Notes: generated by a model not told the origin, from the letters alone. Positions 24,794-34,391 are shown, counted from the stretch's first letter. The stretch: DNA of 64,000 bases from Bacillota bacterium (GCA_023406895.1 JAEXTV010000031.1:124001-188000), one strand, 5' to 3'. Numbers and translations: made by a program.

Positions 24794-27739
24794 ATGCGGC
24801 GCAAGTTTTTTATCACTGTTATTTTCATATTGGCGTTTTTGCTTGCAACGGCTGCTTCGGCGCTCGCCGCGGATGAGCAGAGCATCGTACGGGTGAAGCT
24901 CTCCATCGGCGACCCCACCGAGTTTTCGTTCTTTGCGGACGGCAATTACACAGTCGGTACGGATGGCCCGGGGCTAGAGCGGCAGCTCTATACCGTGAAG
25001 CTCGAAGGGGGGACGCTGAACCTTTACTGCGGATCTGAGAGGCTCGCGAGCGGCGCATCAATTAAGCTGGTGCGGCACACGGCCACGGACGGAAGGAACA
25101 ACTTCATTTGGATGTACAACGAGCAGGCATCCGATGGCACGAATAAGAATTTTAAATATCTCGGTGATATGGAGTTTATCATTGAGAGCGGGCATATTAC
25201 CGCTGTGAACCATGTGTATATCGAGGATTATCTCATTGGCGTGGTGCCGAGTGAGATGGAAAACGGTTCACACGTTGAGGCCTTGAAATCGCAGGCGATT
25301 GCCTCGAGAAGCTACGTCGAATTTCATTTGAGGCCGTCTCAACCTTATGATGTCTATGATTCGACAAGGAGTCAGGTCTATAAAGGATATAACGAATTAA
25401 CCAATTCGAAAACTGCCGTTGAAGGCACCGCCAAAACTGTTCTGACGTATGAAGGCAAGATCATCGAAGGTTTGTTTGGAGCGTCCAACGGCGGCTGGAC
25501 GGATATACCGCTTCATAAGTGGGGCAGTCCTGATGTTCCATATTTTCAAATCACCCCGGATGATTTTGACGCGGCTAATCCTGACAGCCTTTTTGAGACG
25601 ATATACTTTCCTGCTGTGATAGACGGCGCACACACAATAACCCCTTCTGACAATATCAAAGATTCTGATCCGAACGCTGCCAATGCGGAAGCGTATATTA
25701 AGGAAATGATACTTCAATCCAAACAGATTGAGAAAGCGGGCCAAAGTGTGGCCACCCGAGACGATTTTACACTCACGGGTGTGACCAGCCTTGTGATGGC
25801 TGATGGGAATTTTGATATTGACGGTGACGAAAACCACAGCCTTCCGGGCGGCGGCGGCGGCGTATGTGCCGATCGATATGTGGCAACGGGCAGCTTTACT
25901 GTACTGGTACCGGCAACCGGTGCCACCGTATCCGTCACGGATTTACCGATCGATCTTCGTTATCTGGATGCATCGAACGGCGTTGCGGATTATAAGTCTT
26001 TTTTCAAAGGCAGTTTAACGCTGTTTGTCGTTGCACCCGTCATGACGGAAGGAACGGTAAGCGGATATTCGATCTCCCAAAAACGCTTTGGTCACGGCAT
26101 CGGTCTTTCACAGCAGGGAGCCAAACAGCGAGCGAACTCAACCGAACCCACCGTGAACACTTTTGATAAAATACTCGGGTTTTATTACCCGGGAACGACG
26201 CTGACTGTGCAAGCCTACGAGCCTCCCGCCCTGACGCCAGCGTCTTTGCCCGACCATTCAAACGCAGCTATGATTTCCGATCTCGTTCGCGTACGAAGCG
26301 GACCCGGAACCTCGTATAGCACGCTCAACAGGCTGCCGAACGGGGCAAGAATAGAGGTGGTTCAGGCCAATGCAACCACCACGGGCAACATCGTATGGCA
26401 TAAGATCTATTACGCGGGGCAGTACGCCTATGTCGCCGCCAGTGAGGGGGCAAGTGTCTACATCAGCGCGGTTGAGCCGGATAAGAGAGAACAGATTGCC
26501 GTCAGCTTCGAAACCAACGGCGGCAGCCCCGTCTCCGCACCGGACTATTACCACGCGGACAGTATAGCCGCCGCGCCCTCATCGTCAAGGGCGGGCTTCG
26601 CTCTCGAAGGCTGGTATTTCGACGCCGGGCTCACGTCGAAGGTCTCTTTCCCGATTATCGTCACGCGAAGCACCACGCTGTATGCCAAATGGGTATCAAC
26701 CGTCTGTACCGTGAATTTTGACGCGGCAGGCGGCTCTCAGGTAGCGGGCGTGCAAAAGAACTACGGGGAAACAATTCCTTCCGAACCTGCCACATCGCGG
26801 CCCGGCTACAACTTTGCGGGCTGGTTTAACGGCTCCGGCCAGCGCGTCTCGTTCCCGTATACGGTGACGGATAACGCCACGCTGACCGCAAGGTGGAACG
26901 CGCAGCCGCAAACCAATCTGCTTGCCGGGGTCGGCCTCTCGAGCGGCTCATTAAACCGCGGCTTTGCGAAGACGGTGACGAGCTATAAAATCACAATCGG
27001 GGAGAACGACGGCAGCTTTACGCTGACGCCGGTGAAGGAATACGACGGCGCGACGATGACGATCAACGGCAAGCCGTATTCAAATTATACCGTGAACCTC
27101 GCCAACGGCAAGAGCACCACGATCAAGGTGAAGGTCACCTTCGCCAAGAAGTCTAAAACCTATAAGTTCACCGTGACGAGAGCAAAGTCATCCAACAACG
27201 CACTGAGCTCATTGTCTGTCATCGGCGGGTCGCTGGATCAGCCGTTCAACCCGAACGTGCTCAATTATACGCTCAATCTTGATGAGAACACGAAGAGCAC
27301 GTCAATCAAGGCAACCGCCGCCGCGGGCAAAGCGGCCAGCGTTTCGCCTTCGTCCAAAAAGATTTCACTCAACAACGGGCAGAGCAAGGATGTAAAGATC
27401 ACGGTTAAGGCGCAGTCGGGCGCAAAACGGACATACACGATCCATGTCGTGCGGGCGGCGTCCACGAACGCCGATTTGAAGTCGCTCAAGGCGAACGGGA
27501 TGGCGCCGGGGTTCAGCCCGGGCAATACGAATTACACCATCGTGCTGCCCGCAAACAAGAGCTCAGCGAGCATATCCGCAAAGGCGGCCGGCTACAAGGC
27601 TGCGGTTTATATCGACGGCGCGAAAAAGTCATCGAAGAAGGTGACGCTCGCAAACGGACAGAGCACCGTTGTGCGTGTGACGGTGGTGTCTCAGGCGGGC
27701 AATGCGAAGGAATACGTGATCACGGTGATCAGGCAATAG
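24794..27739 (+). CDS. Secreted SpoIID/LytB-domain surface protein with SH3b, InlB and cadherin-like repeats
   Basis: The 981-residue protein has a signal peptide (residues 1-27, LAFLLATAASALAAD). A SpoIID/LytB domain at about 110-470 shows EDYLIGVVPSEM, LKSQAIASRSYV and GHGIGLSQQGAKQRA. An SH3b-like domain follows at about 490-555 (VRVRSGPGTSYSTLNRLPNG). Two InlB B-repeats lie at about 570-700 (LEGWYFD and FAGWFNG). The last 280 residues hold three cadherin-like beta-sandwich repeats. SpoIID-type enzymes are lytic transglycosylases acting on denuded glycan. No LPXTG or S-layer anchor is visible, so attachment is probably by SH3b or ionic. GAGGAG precedes the ATG. Confidence 0.93.
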   Translation: MRRKFFITVIFILAFLLATAASALAADEQSIVRVKLSIGDPTEFSFFADGNYTVGTDGPGLERQLYTVKLEGGTLNLYCGSERLASGASIKLVRHTATDGRNNFIWMYNEQASDGTNKNFKYLGDMEFIIESGHITAVNHVYIEDYLIGVVPSEMENGSHVEALKSQAIASRSYVEFHLRPSQPYDVYDSTRSQVYKGYNELTNSKTAVEGTAKTVLTYEGKIIEGLFGASNGGWTDIPLHKWGSPDVPYFQITPDDFDAANPDSLFETIYFPAVIDGAHTITPSDNIKDSDPNAANAEAYIKEMILQSKQIEKAGQSVATRDDFTLTGVTSLVMADGNFDIDGDENHSLPGGGGGVCADRYVATGSFTVLVPATGATVSVTDLPIDLRYLDASNGVADYKSFFKGSLTLFVVAPVMTEGTVSGYSISQKRFGHGIGLSQQGAKQRANSTEPTVNTFDKILGFYYPGTTLTVQAYEPPALTPASLPDHSNAAMISDLVRVRSGPGTSYSTLNRLPNGARIEVVQANATTTGNIVWHKIYYAGQYAYVAASEGASVYISAVEPDKREQIAVSFETNGGSPVSAPDYYHADSIAAAPSSSRAGFALEGWYFDAGLTSKVSFPIIVTRSTTLYAKWVSTVCTVNFDAAGGSQVAGVQKNYGETIPSEPATSRPGYNFAGWFNGSGQRVSFPYTVTDNATLTARWNAQPQTNLLAGVGLSSGSLNRGFAKTVTSYKITIGENDGSFTLTPVKEYDGATMTINGKPYSNYTVNLANGKSTTIKVKVTFAKKSKTYKFTVTRAKSSNNALSSLSVIGGSLDQPFNPNVLNYTLNLDENTKSTSIKATAAAGKAASVSPSSKKISLNNGQSKDVKITVKAQSGAKRTYTIHVVRAASTNADLKSLKANGMAPGFSPGNTNYTIVLPANKSSASISAKAAGYKAAVYIDGAKKSSKKVTLANGQSTVVRVTVVSQAGNAKEYVITVIRQ

Positions 27740-27770
27740 GATTTTTATCAAAATTTAAGATTATAAGATG

Positions 27771-27803
27771 CAGTCTGCCGGAATTCCCGGCAGGCTGTTT
27801 TTT
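27771..27803 (+). terminator. Rho-independent terminator
   Basis: CAGTCTGCCGG pairs with CCGGCAGGCTG around a four-base loop and is followed by TTTTTT. It ends the SpoIID-domain gene. Confidence 0.9.
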
Positions 27804-27905
27804 AGCAAAAGAGGATTCACATCATGTTCTGGTATGCAGCAAAGAAGGGCCGCTCTTGCACTGCCTTGTATGCTTAAGGGAAGATGAAGTCGATTAGCTT
27901 GTTAT

Positions 27906-28517
27906 TCACACTTGGTTTGTATCGCCGATGATGTCGTCAATCCCTTGGCTGTCGGGGTTTGCGTCCTGATCGGGAAAGCCTCCCGCCATCCGCATCACCG
28001 TGATGCTCATTACCTCTTTGCCGTCAGTTTGAGCAGTTACGATATCGCCGGTTTGAAGATCTGCCAGCGAGCCTGTCTTTGAGTCGCTGCCGGATTGTAT
28101 CGTGATCACGGTGCTGTCCGAAACGGTGATCGTCTTTTCTTCTTCTGTCAGCGTCATGCCTCCCGGCACATCGCCGTCACCTCGAAACGCGCCGCCGGAC
28201 GGGGGATTACCCGGCACCTTGCCGTTCTGTTGAGGCATGTCACCAGACGGGCCATTACCGTCCTGCGGGCCGGTTGGGGCATCTCCATTCGCGGTCGCCG
28301 ACGATGTTGCATCGGCTCCGTTTTGAGATTCGTTCATCTGTGGCCTCTGTGGCGGTGCGCCAGCGGCAATGGTGATGTTGGTGCCGTCAATGGCTGTGAT
28401 TTGCCCGAATAATACCGAATTTGCAGCGGCGCTGTCATCCCCGTTGCTTGCACATCCCCCCAGTATTATAAAAGCGCTCAATATCCCAAACATCAGCATG
28501 AATCCTTTTTTCAGCAT
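27906..28517 (-). CDS. Low-complexity lipoprotein
   Basis: The 203-residue protein starts with a lipoprotein signal peptide and lipobox (LGGC, Cys22). It continues with a beta-rich segment (LFGQITAIDGTNITIAAG), a Gly/Pro/Asn/Gln-rich linker, then another beta segment (ITVSDSTVITIQSGSDSKTGSLADLQTGDIVTAQ). The paired beta segments resemble a DUF5666-type OB fold interrupted by the linker. It probably sits on the outer face of the membrane. The function is unknown. AGAGAGG precedes the ATG. Confidence 0.8.
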   Translation of the reverse strand: MLKKGFMLMFGILSAFIILGGCASNGDDSAAANSVLFGQITAIDGTNITIAAGAPPQRPQMNESQNGADATSSATANGDAPTGPQDGNGPSGDMPQQNGKVPGNPPSGGAFRGDGDVPGGMTLTEEEKTITVSDSTVITIQSGSDSKTGSLADLQTGDIVTAQTDGKEVMSITVMRMAGGFPDQDANPDSQGIDDIIGDTNQV

Positions 28518-29031
28518 AATTAAAACCTCTCTTGCTTACTTGTTACGGGTATCATATCAGCGCATATTAACAGCATTCTGTCAGCGACATTAACAATTTA
28601 TGAACACCGAATAAACAAAAAAGGCTGCTCTTGTGCGGCCTTCCTTGCATATCGTAGGGGAAACTATGAAACGGTTCTCTTTAAGCTGTGAATATGTCGG
28701 CCTGCAGGGTATGCTTGCGCTGTCATACCGCCCGGTGCATTGTCGTCGCCTCATGACGTGCCGTCCGGTGATCGCCTTCACCTTCTGAGCATTGTCGCCG
28801 CCACGAGACGTGTCGCCGGACGCGGTATGGCTTCTTTGCAAGCTCGTCTGCGCCTTCTTCGCGGATGCGCGGTCTCTATGCCCGCCGCTTTGCTAGCCTC
28901 TTTGGCTCTTGCCAACGTTGACTATCATATCAGCATTTCATGACAACATTCCGTATGGAATTTAAACAAACGATGAACAACGAAAAAGACGCCGACGTTG
29001 AGTCAAGCGCCTTTGCTTGAAGAATGCTATC
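28518..29031. other. Gene-free 514-bp gap
   Basis: I see no ORF with a ribosome-binding site and recognisable protein on either strand. A GC-rich stretch (about 28740-28900) has several short inverted repeats around GACGTG and GGCGACA but no clear terminator or riboswitch. The left end should hold the lipoprotein promoter. Confidence 0.5.
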
Positions 29032-30321
29032 TCACGGCACCACCTTGACGATGCTGAACATGCTGTCGAGCACGGCCCAGTTCTGCGGAAACTCGAGGCC
29101 AAGCAGCCAGTAGCTCACGCCGCGCAGATCGTATTTGTTGACGAGCAGCAGCTTGGCGCGTACGCTGCGCGCATCTTCGAACCAAACCTCGTGCTGAACA
29201 CTGTTGCTGTCGTAGTATTTAAACGTGGGGGCTTGTGTCTGCTCGTTATAGCTGATATTTGCGCCCACCTGCGCCGCTAGCTTGAGCGCGTCCTGCGGGC
29301 TTAAGCGTTTGGCCCATTTGCCGCCCGGCATAAACGGCAGCATCCAGTCGTACCCGTAAAGCGGCATACCCATCAGTATCTTGCGGCTGGGTATCACGGA
29401 CACCGCGTAGCGGAGCACCTCTTCAACGAGGTCCACCGGGGCAACGGCATACGGCGGCCCACCCGACCATCCCCATTCATACGTCATAATGATCACAAAA
29501 TCGACGATTTCGCCGTGCGCCTTGTAATCGTGCGCGCCGTGCCATGTGCCCGTTTGAGAGGCGGAGTTCTTGGGCGCGAGCGCCGTGGACACCACGAACC
29601 CGGCGGGATGCAGCGCCGCCACCACGCGCCGCAGAAAATCGTTATAACGCTCAGCGTTTTCGGGCGATATCCGCTCAAAATCGATGTTGACGCCATAGTA
29701 GCCTTTGGTGCGCATTGTCTGAATCATGTTGTTAATCAGCGTATCCTGCACCGCCGTGTCGTTCAATATCGCGTCGACGAGCTCCGTATCGAAGGTGCCT
29801 GTGCCGAAGTTCGTGAGCACGAGCAGCGGGGCGATGCGGAATTGCCGGGCTGCCGCGAGCATGGCCGCGTCGTTGATGGGCTTTAAGCTGCCGTCGGCGC
29901 GCACCTGATAGCTGAACGGGCTCAAATATGTGAGGAATTCACCCACTTCGCGAACGGTCTGCGCCTCAGTCTCGGGTGTGGAGGGCTCGATGTAGCCGTT
30001 GACTTCGATAAACCCGTAATTCTTTTCTCTGACCGGTATACGCAGCACCGTGCCGGGGGTCAGCGCATCGGGGTTCGTTATGCCGTTGAGCGCGATGATG
30101 CTGCCCGTTGTGGTCCCGAAGCGCCGCGCGATGGAAAAAAGCGTGTCTCCGGGTGCGACGGTATACGAAATTTCCTGTGTGGGGATCACCAGCGCCTGCC
30201 CAACCACAAGGAACGGAATATCACCCAGCGCATTGACGCGGTATATTTCATCGGGGGAAACGCCGTACCGCCGGGCGATGCTGTAAAGCGAATCGCCCTG
30301 CTTCACTACATGTATATCCAA
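29032..30321 (-). CDS. sleL: LysM-GH18 spore cortex N-acetylglucosaminidase, SleL/YaaH-like
   Basis: The 429-residue protein has two LysM repeats at the N terminus (residues 3-47, VVKQGDSLYSIARRYGV, and 52-96, YTVAPGDTLFSIARRFG). A GH18 barrel follows from about residue 105. The catalytic motif YYGVNIDFE places Glu216 as the acid. Motifs IMTYEWGWSGG and GMPLYGYDW are typical of SleL/YaaH. In Bacillus SleL breaks down cortex fragments during germination. There is no signal peptide, also true of SleL. It diverges from the cwlJ-gerQ unit. Confidence 0.92.
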   Translation of the reverse strand: MDIHVVKQGDSLYSIARRYGVSPDEIYRVNALGDIPFLVVGQALVIPTQEISYTVAPGDTLFSIARRFGTTTGSIIALNGITNPDALTPGTVLRIPVREKNYGFIEVNGYIEPSTPETEAQTVREVGEFLTYLSPFSYQVRADGSLKPINDAAMLAAARQFRIAPLLVLTNFGTGTFDTELVDAILNDTAVQDTLINNMIQTMRTKGYYGVNIDFERISPENAERYNDFLRRVVAALHPAGFVVSTALAPKNSASQTGTWHGAHDYKAHGEIVDFVIIMTYEWGWSGGPPYAVAPVDLVEEVLRYAVSVIPSRKILMGMPLYGYDWMLPFMPGGKWAKRLSPQDALKLAAQVGANISYNEQTQAPTFKYYDSNSVQHEVWFEDARSVRAKLLLVNKYDLRGVSYWLLGLEFPQNWAVLDSMFSIVKVVP

Positions 30322-30485
30322 ATTAATATCACTTCCTTAAAACTAAAGTTTTGGTTGGTATATTATATGGAAACAGTCTCAGTTAAGTTTATTTTTATCC
30401 CCAAAGCTTTATCACTTTTTGGCTTTATGCAATATACTATACTGTATGCGCCAGTGAGGAATTCATAAATGAAGTTGGTGAGAAG

Positions 30486-30929
30486 ATGGAACTATCAGGA
30501 AGAGAACTTTTTGCACGAATGATACAATGTGAAGCAGGCGGAGAGGGTATAGACGGCATGAAGGCTGTTGCGACGACAATCATGAACAGAGTTCACGTCT
30601 CATATGGGGAGTACTTAAGAACAGGGCAGGGGGATCTGCGGCGGGTATTGACCCAGCCGGGGCAATTTACCTGCTATATGGACACGGTGAACGGCGTGTA
30701 TAATCCGCAGAATGTATGGAACATGGTTCCTGAGCAGATTCACTACGACGTGGCGGACTGGGCCCTTGCGGGGAATGTCCACGGGGGAGCCATCGAGACG
30801 CTTTGGTATATGAACCCGTTTATTCCGAATTGTCCGCCGTATTTTCCGTACAACCGCACAGGCGTCCAGTTTAACAGAGTTGCGCAGCATTGCTTTTTCC
30901 AACCGACAAGCCTTTACGCATTGACATAA
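30486..30929 (+). CDS. cwlJ: Cell wall hydrolase CwlJ/SleB-like
   Basis: The 147-residue protein is a Hydrolase_2 (SleB/CwlJ) domain. The catalytic region reads MIQCEAGGEGIDGMKAVATTIMNRV, with the Glu of the EAGGE motif (Glu16). QFTCYMDTVNG and WYMNPFIPNC follow. It lacks the signal peptide and peptidoglycan-binding domain of SleB, as CwlJ does. CwlJ degrades spore cortex during germination and needs the coat protein GerQ, which seems to be the next gene. GAGAAG precedes the ATG. The divergent region up to sleL (30322-30485) should hold both promoters. Confidence 0.88.
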   Translation: MELSGRELFARMIQCEAGGEGIDGMKAVATTIMNRVHVSYGEYLRTGQGDLRRVLTQPGQFTCYMDTVNGVYNPQNVWNMVPEQIHYDVADWALAGNVHGGAIETLWYMNPFIPNCPPYFPYNRTGVQFNRVAQHCFFQPTSLYALT

Positions 30930-30953
30930 AAAATTTAGAAAGGAGACACAAAA

Positions 30954-31532
30954 ATGAACTGCAGTCAATACAGCTACGGTCAAACGAAACCAAATGATCA
31001 TATGCCAAGCCACGATATGACGACAAGACCCATGCAGCCCGACGGCATGGATATGAATATGGGCAGACAGATGGGAATGCAAAGCCCTCAGATAAGCGTG
31101 GGGAGGATGTCTGATATGCAAACCATGCCAATGAGCACCGGGAGGACGGCAGGCATGCAGAGCCCTCCGATGGGAACAGGCAGAATGAGGGATGCTCAGG
31201 GGATGACCATGCCGGATACGGGACGGGGCATGAGCCCTGCGATGACACCGCCGCCCGGAGGATGGAATCTGCCCAGCACAACGGCGCAGCCACTCACCAT
31301 GCAAACGCCGACGACCGTGGAAAGCCCTTATTACACCGCCGGATTTTTAAGAAACTTCATTGGGAAAACGATGCGTGTGGAGTTTTTAATCGGGACATCC
31401 GGCGCACTGGTTGACAGAACGGGCGAGCTGGTGGAAGTGGGTGCAAGCTACATTGTGCTCAAGCCTTCCTTCACGGACGACCTCGTGATGTGCGACCTGT
31501 ACGCCATCAGGTTTGTGACGATATATCAGTAA
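30954..31532 (+). CDS. gerQ: GerQ-like spore coat protein with Met-rich N-terminal half
   Basis: The 192-residue protein has a low-complexity N-terminal half rich in Met, Gly, Pro and Gln, with repeats such as MSTGRTAGMQSPPMGTGRM. The C-terminal 70 residues (YYTAGFLRNFIGKTMRVEF, then GELVEVGASYIVLKPSFTDDLVMCDLYAIRFVTIY) match the pattern of GerQ, a transglutaminase-crosslinked coat protein required for CwlJ localisation. It lies 24 bases after cwlJ with AAAGGAG, which is the same gene order as in Bacillus. The Met-rich half is unusual for GerQ. Confidence 0.75.
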   Translation: MNCSQYSYGQTKPNDHMPSHDMTTRPMQPDGMDMNMGRQMGMQSPQISVGRMSDMQTMPMSTGRTAGMQSPPMGTGRMRDAQGMTMPDTGRGMSPAMTPPPGGWNLPSTTAQPLTMQTPTTVESPYYTAGFLRNFIGKTMRVEFLIGTSGALVDRTGELVEVGASYIVLKPSFTDDLVMCDLYAIRFVTIYQ

Positions 31533-31556
31533 GAAACATAGGGCCCATTATGAACG

Positions 31557-31590
31557 GAATAAGCCTTGAGTATAAGGGCTTATTCTTTTT
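31557..31590 (+). terminator. Rho-independent terminator of cwlJ-gerQ
   Basis: GAATAAGCC pairs with GGCTTATTC around a short loop and is followed by TTTTTT. It ends the two-gene unit. Confidence 0.88.
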
Positions 31591-32039
31591 TCTTCTCAGA
31601 CAGTCCGCGGCTCATTTAAGTTTGAATGACGAGAGCGATTGAACGCTGATGACAGTGTTTAAAAAAAGATGACTTTTTGTCAGGCAAGTGCAGACCGTGC
31701 GCCCACCTCATCAGATGCTCACAGGCGGCTTGTATCGATATCGGCAGACCATATTCCAAAGCGGAGATGCTTTGTTCCGGGGATAGAGTTGTGATCTCTA
31801 TCGGCGCTGTCAAAAAGCGCATATCGCCAATGTGGGGCGCATAGCCTTAGGTAAACGCTGATTAATTCGGAACGCTGTATTGATGGCTGCTTGCGTGCTC
31901 TGCGGTGTCGCTGAAATCTTGAAATAGCTCTGCTATTCCCTTGACTTCGCTCCTTGCATAGCGCGAAATCCACTCATCCATCCATCACTCCTCATTTAAT
32001 CATCGTTTACTTGAATAGTATGGTGAAAGGAGGCTTGAC
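31591..32039. other. Gene-free gap, possible decayed minus-strand sequence
   Basis: Two overlapping minus-strand frames (31616-31822 and 31719-31973) can be read but have no good ribosome-binding site or recognised motif. No intact gene is supported. The right end (about 32015-32039) carries AAAGGAGG for pdaA. Confidence 0.45.
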
Positions 32040-32885
32040 ATGAAACGAAAAAGCCTCATCGTGTTTGTAGCGGCCTGCCTTGATGTGGTGCTCATTGCGT
32101 TGTCGTTGGGCTTTGATTTCAATACACAGGTGTGCTTTTTTACAGCCGCGCATAGTGAAGATGCCAGCTACAACTGGTATTTTGTGCCGCGCAGTGACGG
32201 TTTGCAGCCCAGAGACCTGCCGGAGTTTTCGTTCATCAAGGGCAGGGATGCGTTTTGGGTGGGTGATCCCGAGGAAAAGTCGATATATTTGACGTTCGAC
32301 GCGGGATATGAGAACGGCTACACCTCAAAGATACTCGATGTGCTCAAAGCGCATAACGCGCCCGCCGCGTTTTTTGTGGTGGGACACTATATCAAAACGG
32401 CACCAGAGCTGATCACCCGAATGGTGAATGAGGGGCATTTGGTATGCAGCCATTCGATGAACCACAAAGATATGTCGGCCATCGGTGACCTAAACGCGTT
32501 TAAAACGGATCTTGAAGAGCTTGAAAACACATACAAGGAGCTGACCGGGAAGCCGCTTCCAAAATACTTTCGCCCGCCGGAGGGCCGCTTCAGCGAGCGC
32601 AGTATAAAATTTGCCGAGGAGCTCGGGTATAAAACGATATTTTGGAGCTTTGCCTATAAAGACTGGTATGTGGATGCCCAGCCGTCCGAAGAAGAGGCGT
32701 TTAAAACCATCACAACACGCACGCATCCGGGTGCGATTGTGCTGCTGCACGCCACCTCCAAAACCAACGCGGATGTGCTGGATCGCGTGATTACCGAGTG
32801 GGAACGCATGGGCTACAAGCTCAAATCGCTTAATGAGTTTCCTTTTGAGCAGATGAAGCAGAACCCGGGAGGCTCTAAGGAATAA
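32040..32885 (+). CDS. pdaA: Polysaccharide deacetylase, PdaA-like (muramic delta-lactam)
   Basis: The 281-residue protein has an N-terminal membrane segment (LIVFVAACLDVVLIALSLG) and an NodB deacetylase domain. The motifs are TFDAGYEN (Asp87), HSMNH (His138, His142), RPPEGRFS and a C-terminal LLHATS. PdaA removes the acetyl group of muramic acid so that the cortex-specific delta-lactam can form, which is required for germination. TFDAGYEN rather than TFDDG is characteristic of PdaA. The ATG follows AAAGGAGG. Confidence 0.92.
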   Translation: MKRKSLIVFVAACLDVVLIALSLGFDFNTQVCFFTAAHSEDASYNWYFVPRSDGLQPRDLPEFSFIKGRDAFWVGDPEEKSIYLTFDAGYENGYTSKILDVLKAHNAPAAFFVVGHYIKTAPELITRMVNEGHLVCSHSMNHKDMSAIGDLNAFKTDLEELENTYKELTGKPLPKYFRPPEGRFSERSIKFAEELGYKTIFWSFAYKDWYVDAQPSEEEAFKTITTRTHPGAIVLLHATSKTNADVLDRVITEWERMGYKLKSLNEFPFEQMKQNPGGSKE

Positions 32886-33002
32886 TGCTGTTTGCAATAA
32901 TGAGCCGCTAAAGCCGCCTTTACTGTCGCTGTCCTATGTATTCTTAGATGAATTGCAGCCGCGAGAGCTTGGTGATTCGCCTTTGAGAAGCTGTGCATTT
33001 AC

Positions 33003-33049
33003 GGCTTCCCCTTTGAGGGGAAGCTGTTGCCGGCAGGCGGCTGATGCGG
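33003..33049 (-). repeat. Degenerate copy of the double-hairpin repeat
   Basis: Read on the minus strand: CATCAGCCGCC, TGCC, GGCAACAGC, then CTTCCCC / GGGGAAG. The second stem is intact and the first one has two mispairs. It lies between pdaA and lgt, without an ORF. Confidence 0.65.
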
Positions 33050-33107
33050 TGTTCTGATATCTTTTGTGAACCACGCCGGGGTACTGCGCCCCGGTCGGGG
33101 ATACGAA

Positions 33108-33893
33108 TTATTGCGCGGCATCCCCGCGCTTTTTTGCGCCTTTGATCACAAAATAAAGGCCGATTGGAATGAGTGCGAGGCTGATCCATTGCGATGTGGA
33201 CAGCAGCCAGAACGCGCCGCGGTCGCCGTCACCGCGCAGGAATTCGAGAGCAAAACGGATGATGCCATAGCCTGTGATATACAGGCCCGTGATCTGCCTG
33301 TCGGCACGCGGCTTGCGCGAATAGACGAAAAGAATGCAAAAGAGTATGAGATTGAGTGCAGACTCAACGAGCTGAACCGGGAAGAATGCGATGCCGTGCG
33401 GCGCGACCGAATCGGCGCGAAAATACACGCCCCAGGGCGGGTCCATCGGCAGCCCATAGCAGCAGCCCGCGCAATAGCACCCGATGCGGCCCACCGCGTG
33501 CATGAGCGGCACCGAGGGGATCAGGCTGTCGGTCAACGGCCATGCTTTTAAACGATACTGTCTGCTGTAGACAAAAACACCCGCCACCGCGCCGATTAAA
33601 CCGCCGTAAAACACGAAGCCATGCGTGAAAAGGAAGGTGATATCATTAAGCGTCCAGGCAGTTCCCGCGTGCGCTTCAATAAAGCTCGGCAGTGAGATCG
33701 CAAGATAAAGCAGCTTCGCCCCAACAACCGTCCCGATCAGCGCATACAGCGCGCAAAAGAAGATATCCTGTTTGGGTATATCTCGCCGCACCGGCAGATA
33801 GACCGCAACGAGTATGCCAAGCACGCAGCCGAGCAGTATCAGCGGGCCGTACATCGGAATGGTCAGAGAGAAAACGGTGATCGTCGGGAGCAT
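33108..33893 (-). CDS. lgt: Prolipoprotein diacylglyceryl transferase
   Basis: The protein of about 261 residues has seven predicted helices and the Lgt signature HAVGRIGCYCAGCCYG in the middle. A conserved arginine follows in the LEFLRGDGDRG segment. Lgt moves diacylglycerol from phosphatidylglycerol to the lipobox Cys, the first step of lipoprotein maturation. The start at 33893 (MLPTITVF) has AAAGGA six bases upstream; the frame is open to 33941. The gene stands alone on the minus strand. Confidence 0.9.
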   Translation of the reverse strand: MLPTITVFSLTIPMYGPLILLGCVLGILVAVYLPVRRDIPKQDIFFCALYALIGTVVGAKLLYLAISLPSFIEAHAGTAWTLNDITFLFTHGFVFYGGLIGAVAGVFVYSRQYRLKAWPLTDSLIPSVPLMHAVGRIGCYCAGCCYGLPMDPPWGVYFRADSVAPHGIAFFPVQLVESALNLILFCILFVYSRKPRADRQITGLYITGYGIIRFALEFLRGDGDRGAFWLLSTSQWISLALIPIGLYFVIKGAKKRGDAAQ

Positions 33894-33969
33894 CTTGATC
33901 CTTTCGGTGTGTATTAGAAAAATAGAGAAAGAGTGCAGCACTCTTTCTCATATGTTCTCACTGCAAATT

Positions 33970-34272
33970 TTAGCGGATAAGGCTGACCGGTGCGAGACAG
34001 GCGGTGCAGGCCAGCACCAAAATAACCGAGAAAGCCAACGCGACAATATTGAGCACAAGACCCGCTGTGGCCATGCCGGTCAGATTCTGCTTTCTCGCCG
34101 AGATGCTCAGCACAAGGCCGACAACGCCGAGAATGATTGAAATGAACCAAAGAAACCAGAAGAAGATGGCGAAGAAAACCGCGCATATGCCAAGGACCAT
34201 ACCCGCTATGGCCATTCCGTTTTGATTCGCAGGCGGAGTGGGCTGAGTATTCTGAGTGTTCTGCTCTTCCAT
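33970..34272 (-). CDS. DUF4190 membrane protein
   Basis: The 100-residue protein has a Gln/Asn/Pro-rich N-terminal tail and two long hydrophobic segments (MAIAGMVLGICAVFFAIFFWFLWFISIILGVVGLVLSI and MATAGLVLNIVALAFSVILVLACTACLAPVSLI). That is the DUF4190 layout. Function unknown; the family often sits near lipoproteins and surface genes. GGAGGGTAATCC precedes the ATG. It follows no other gene closely and lies about 120 bases from the J-domain gene. Confidence 0.85.
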   Translation of the reverse strand: MEEQNTQNTQPTPPANQNGMAIAGMVLGICAVFFAIFFWFLWFISIILGVVGLVLSISARKQNLTGMATAGLVLNIVALAFSVILVLACTACLAPVSLIR

Positions 34273-34391
34273 GGATTACCCTCCTTAATGATTTTAGAGT
34301 TATAAATACCCTTCGAGTATACCAAAGAATGAGATTGTTGGGTAGAAAAAGATGGACTTTCTTATTTTTTCTAACATGGACTTTCTTGTTT

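Noticed and set aside
31616..31973. Two overlapping minus-strand ORFs between gerQ and pdaA
   Set aside because: Neither has a ribosome-binding site or known motif; could be a decayed gene but not supportable.
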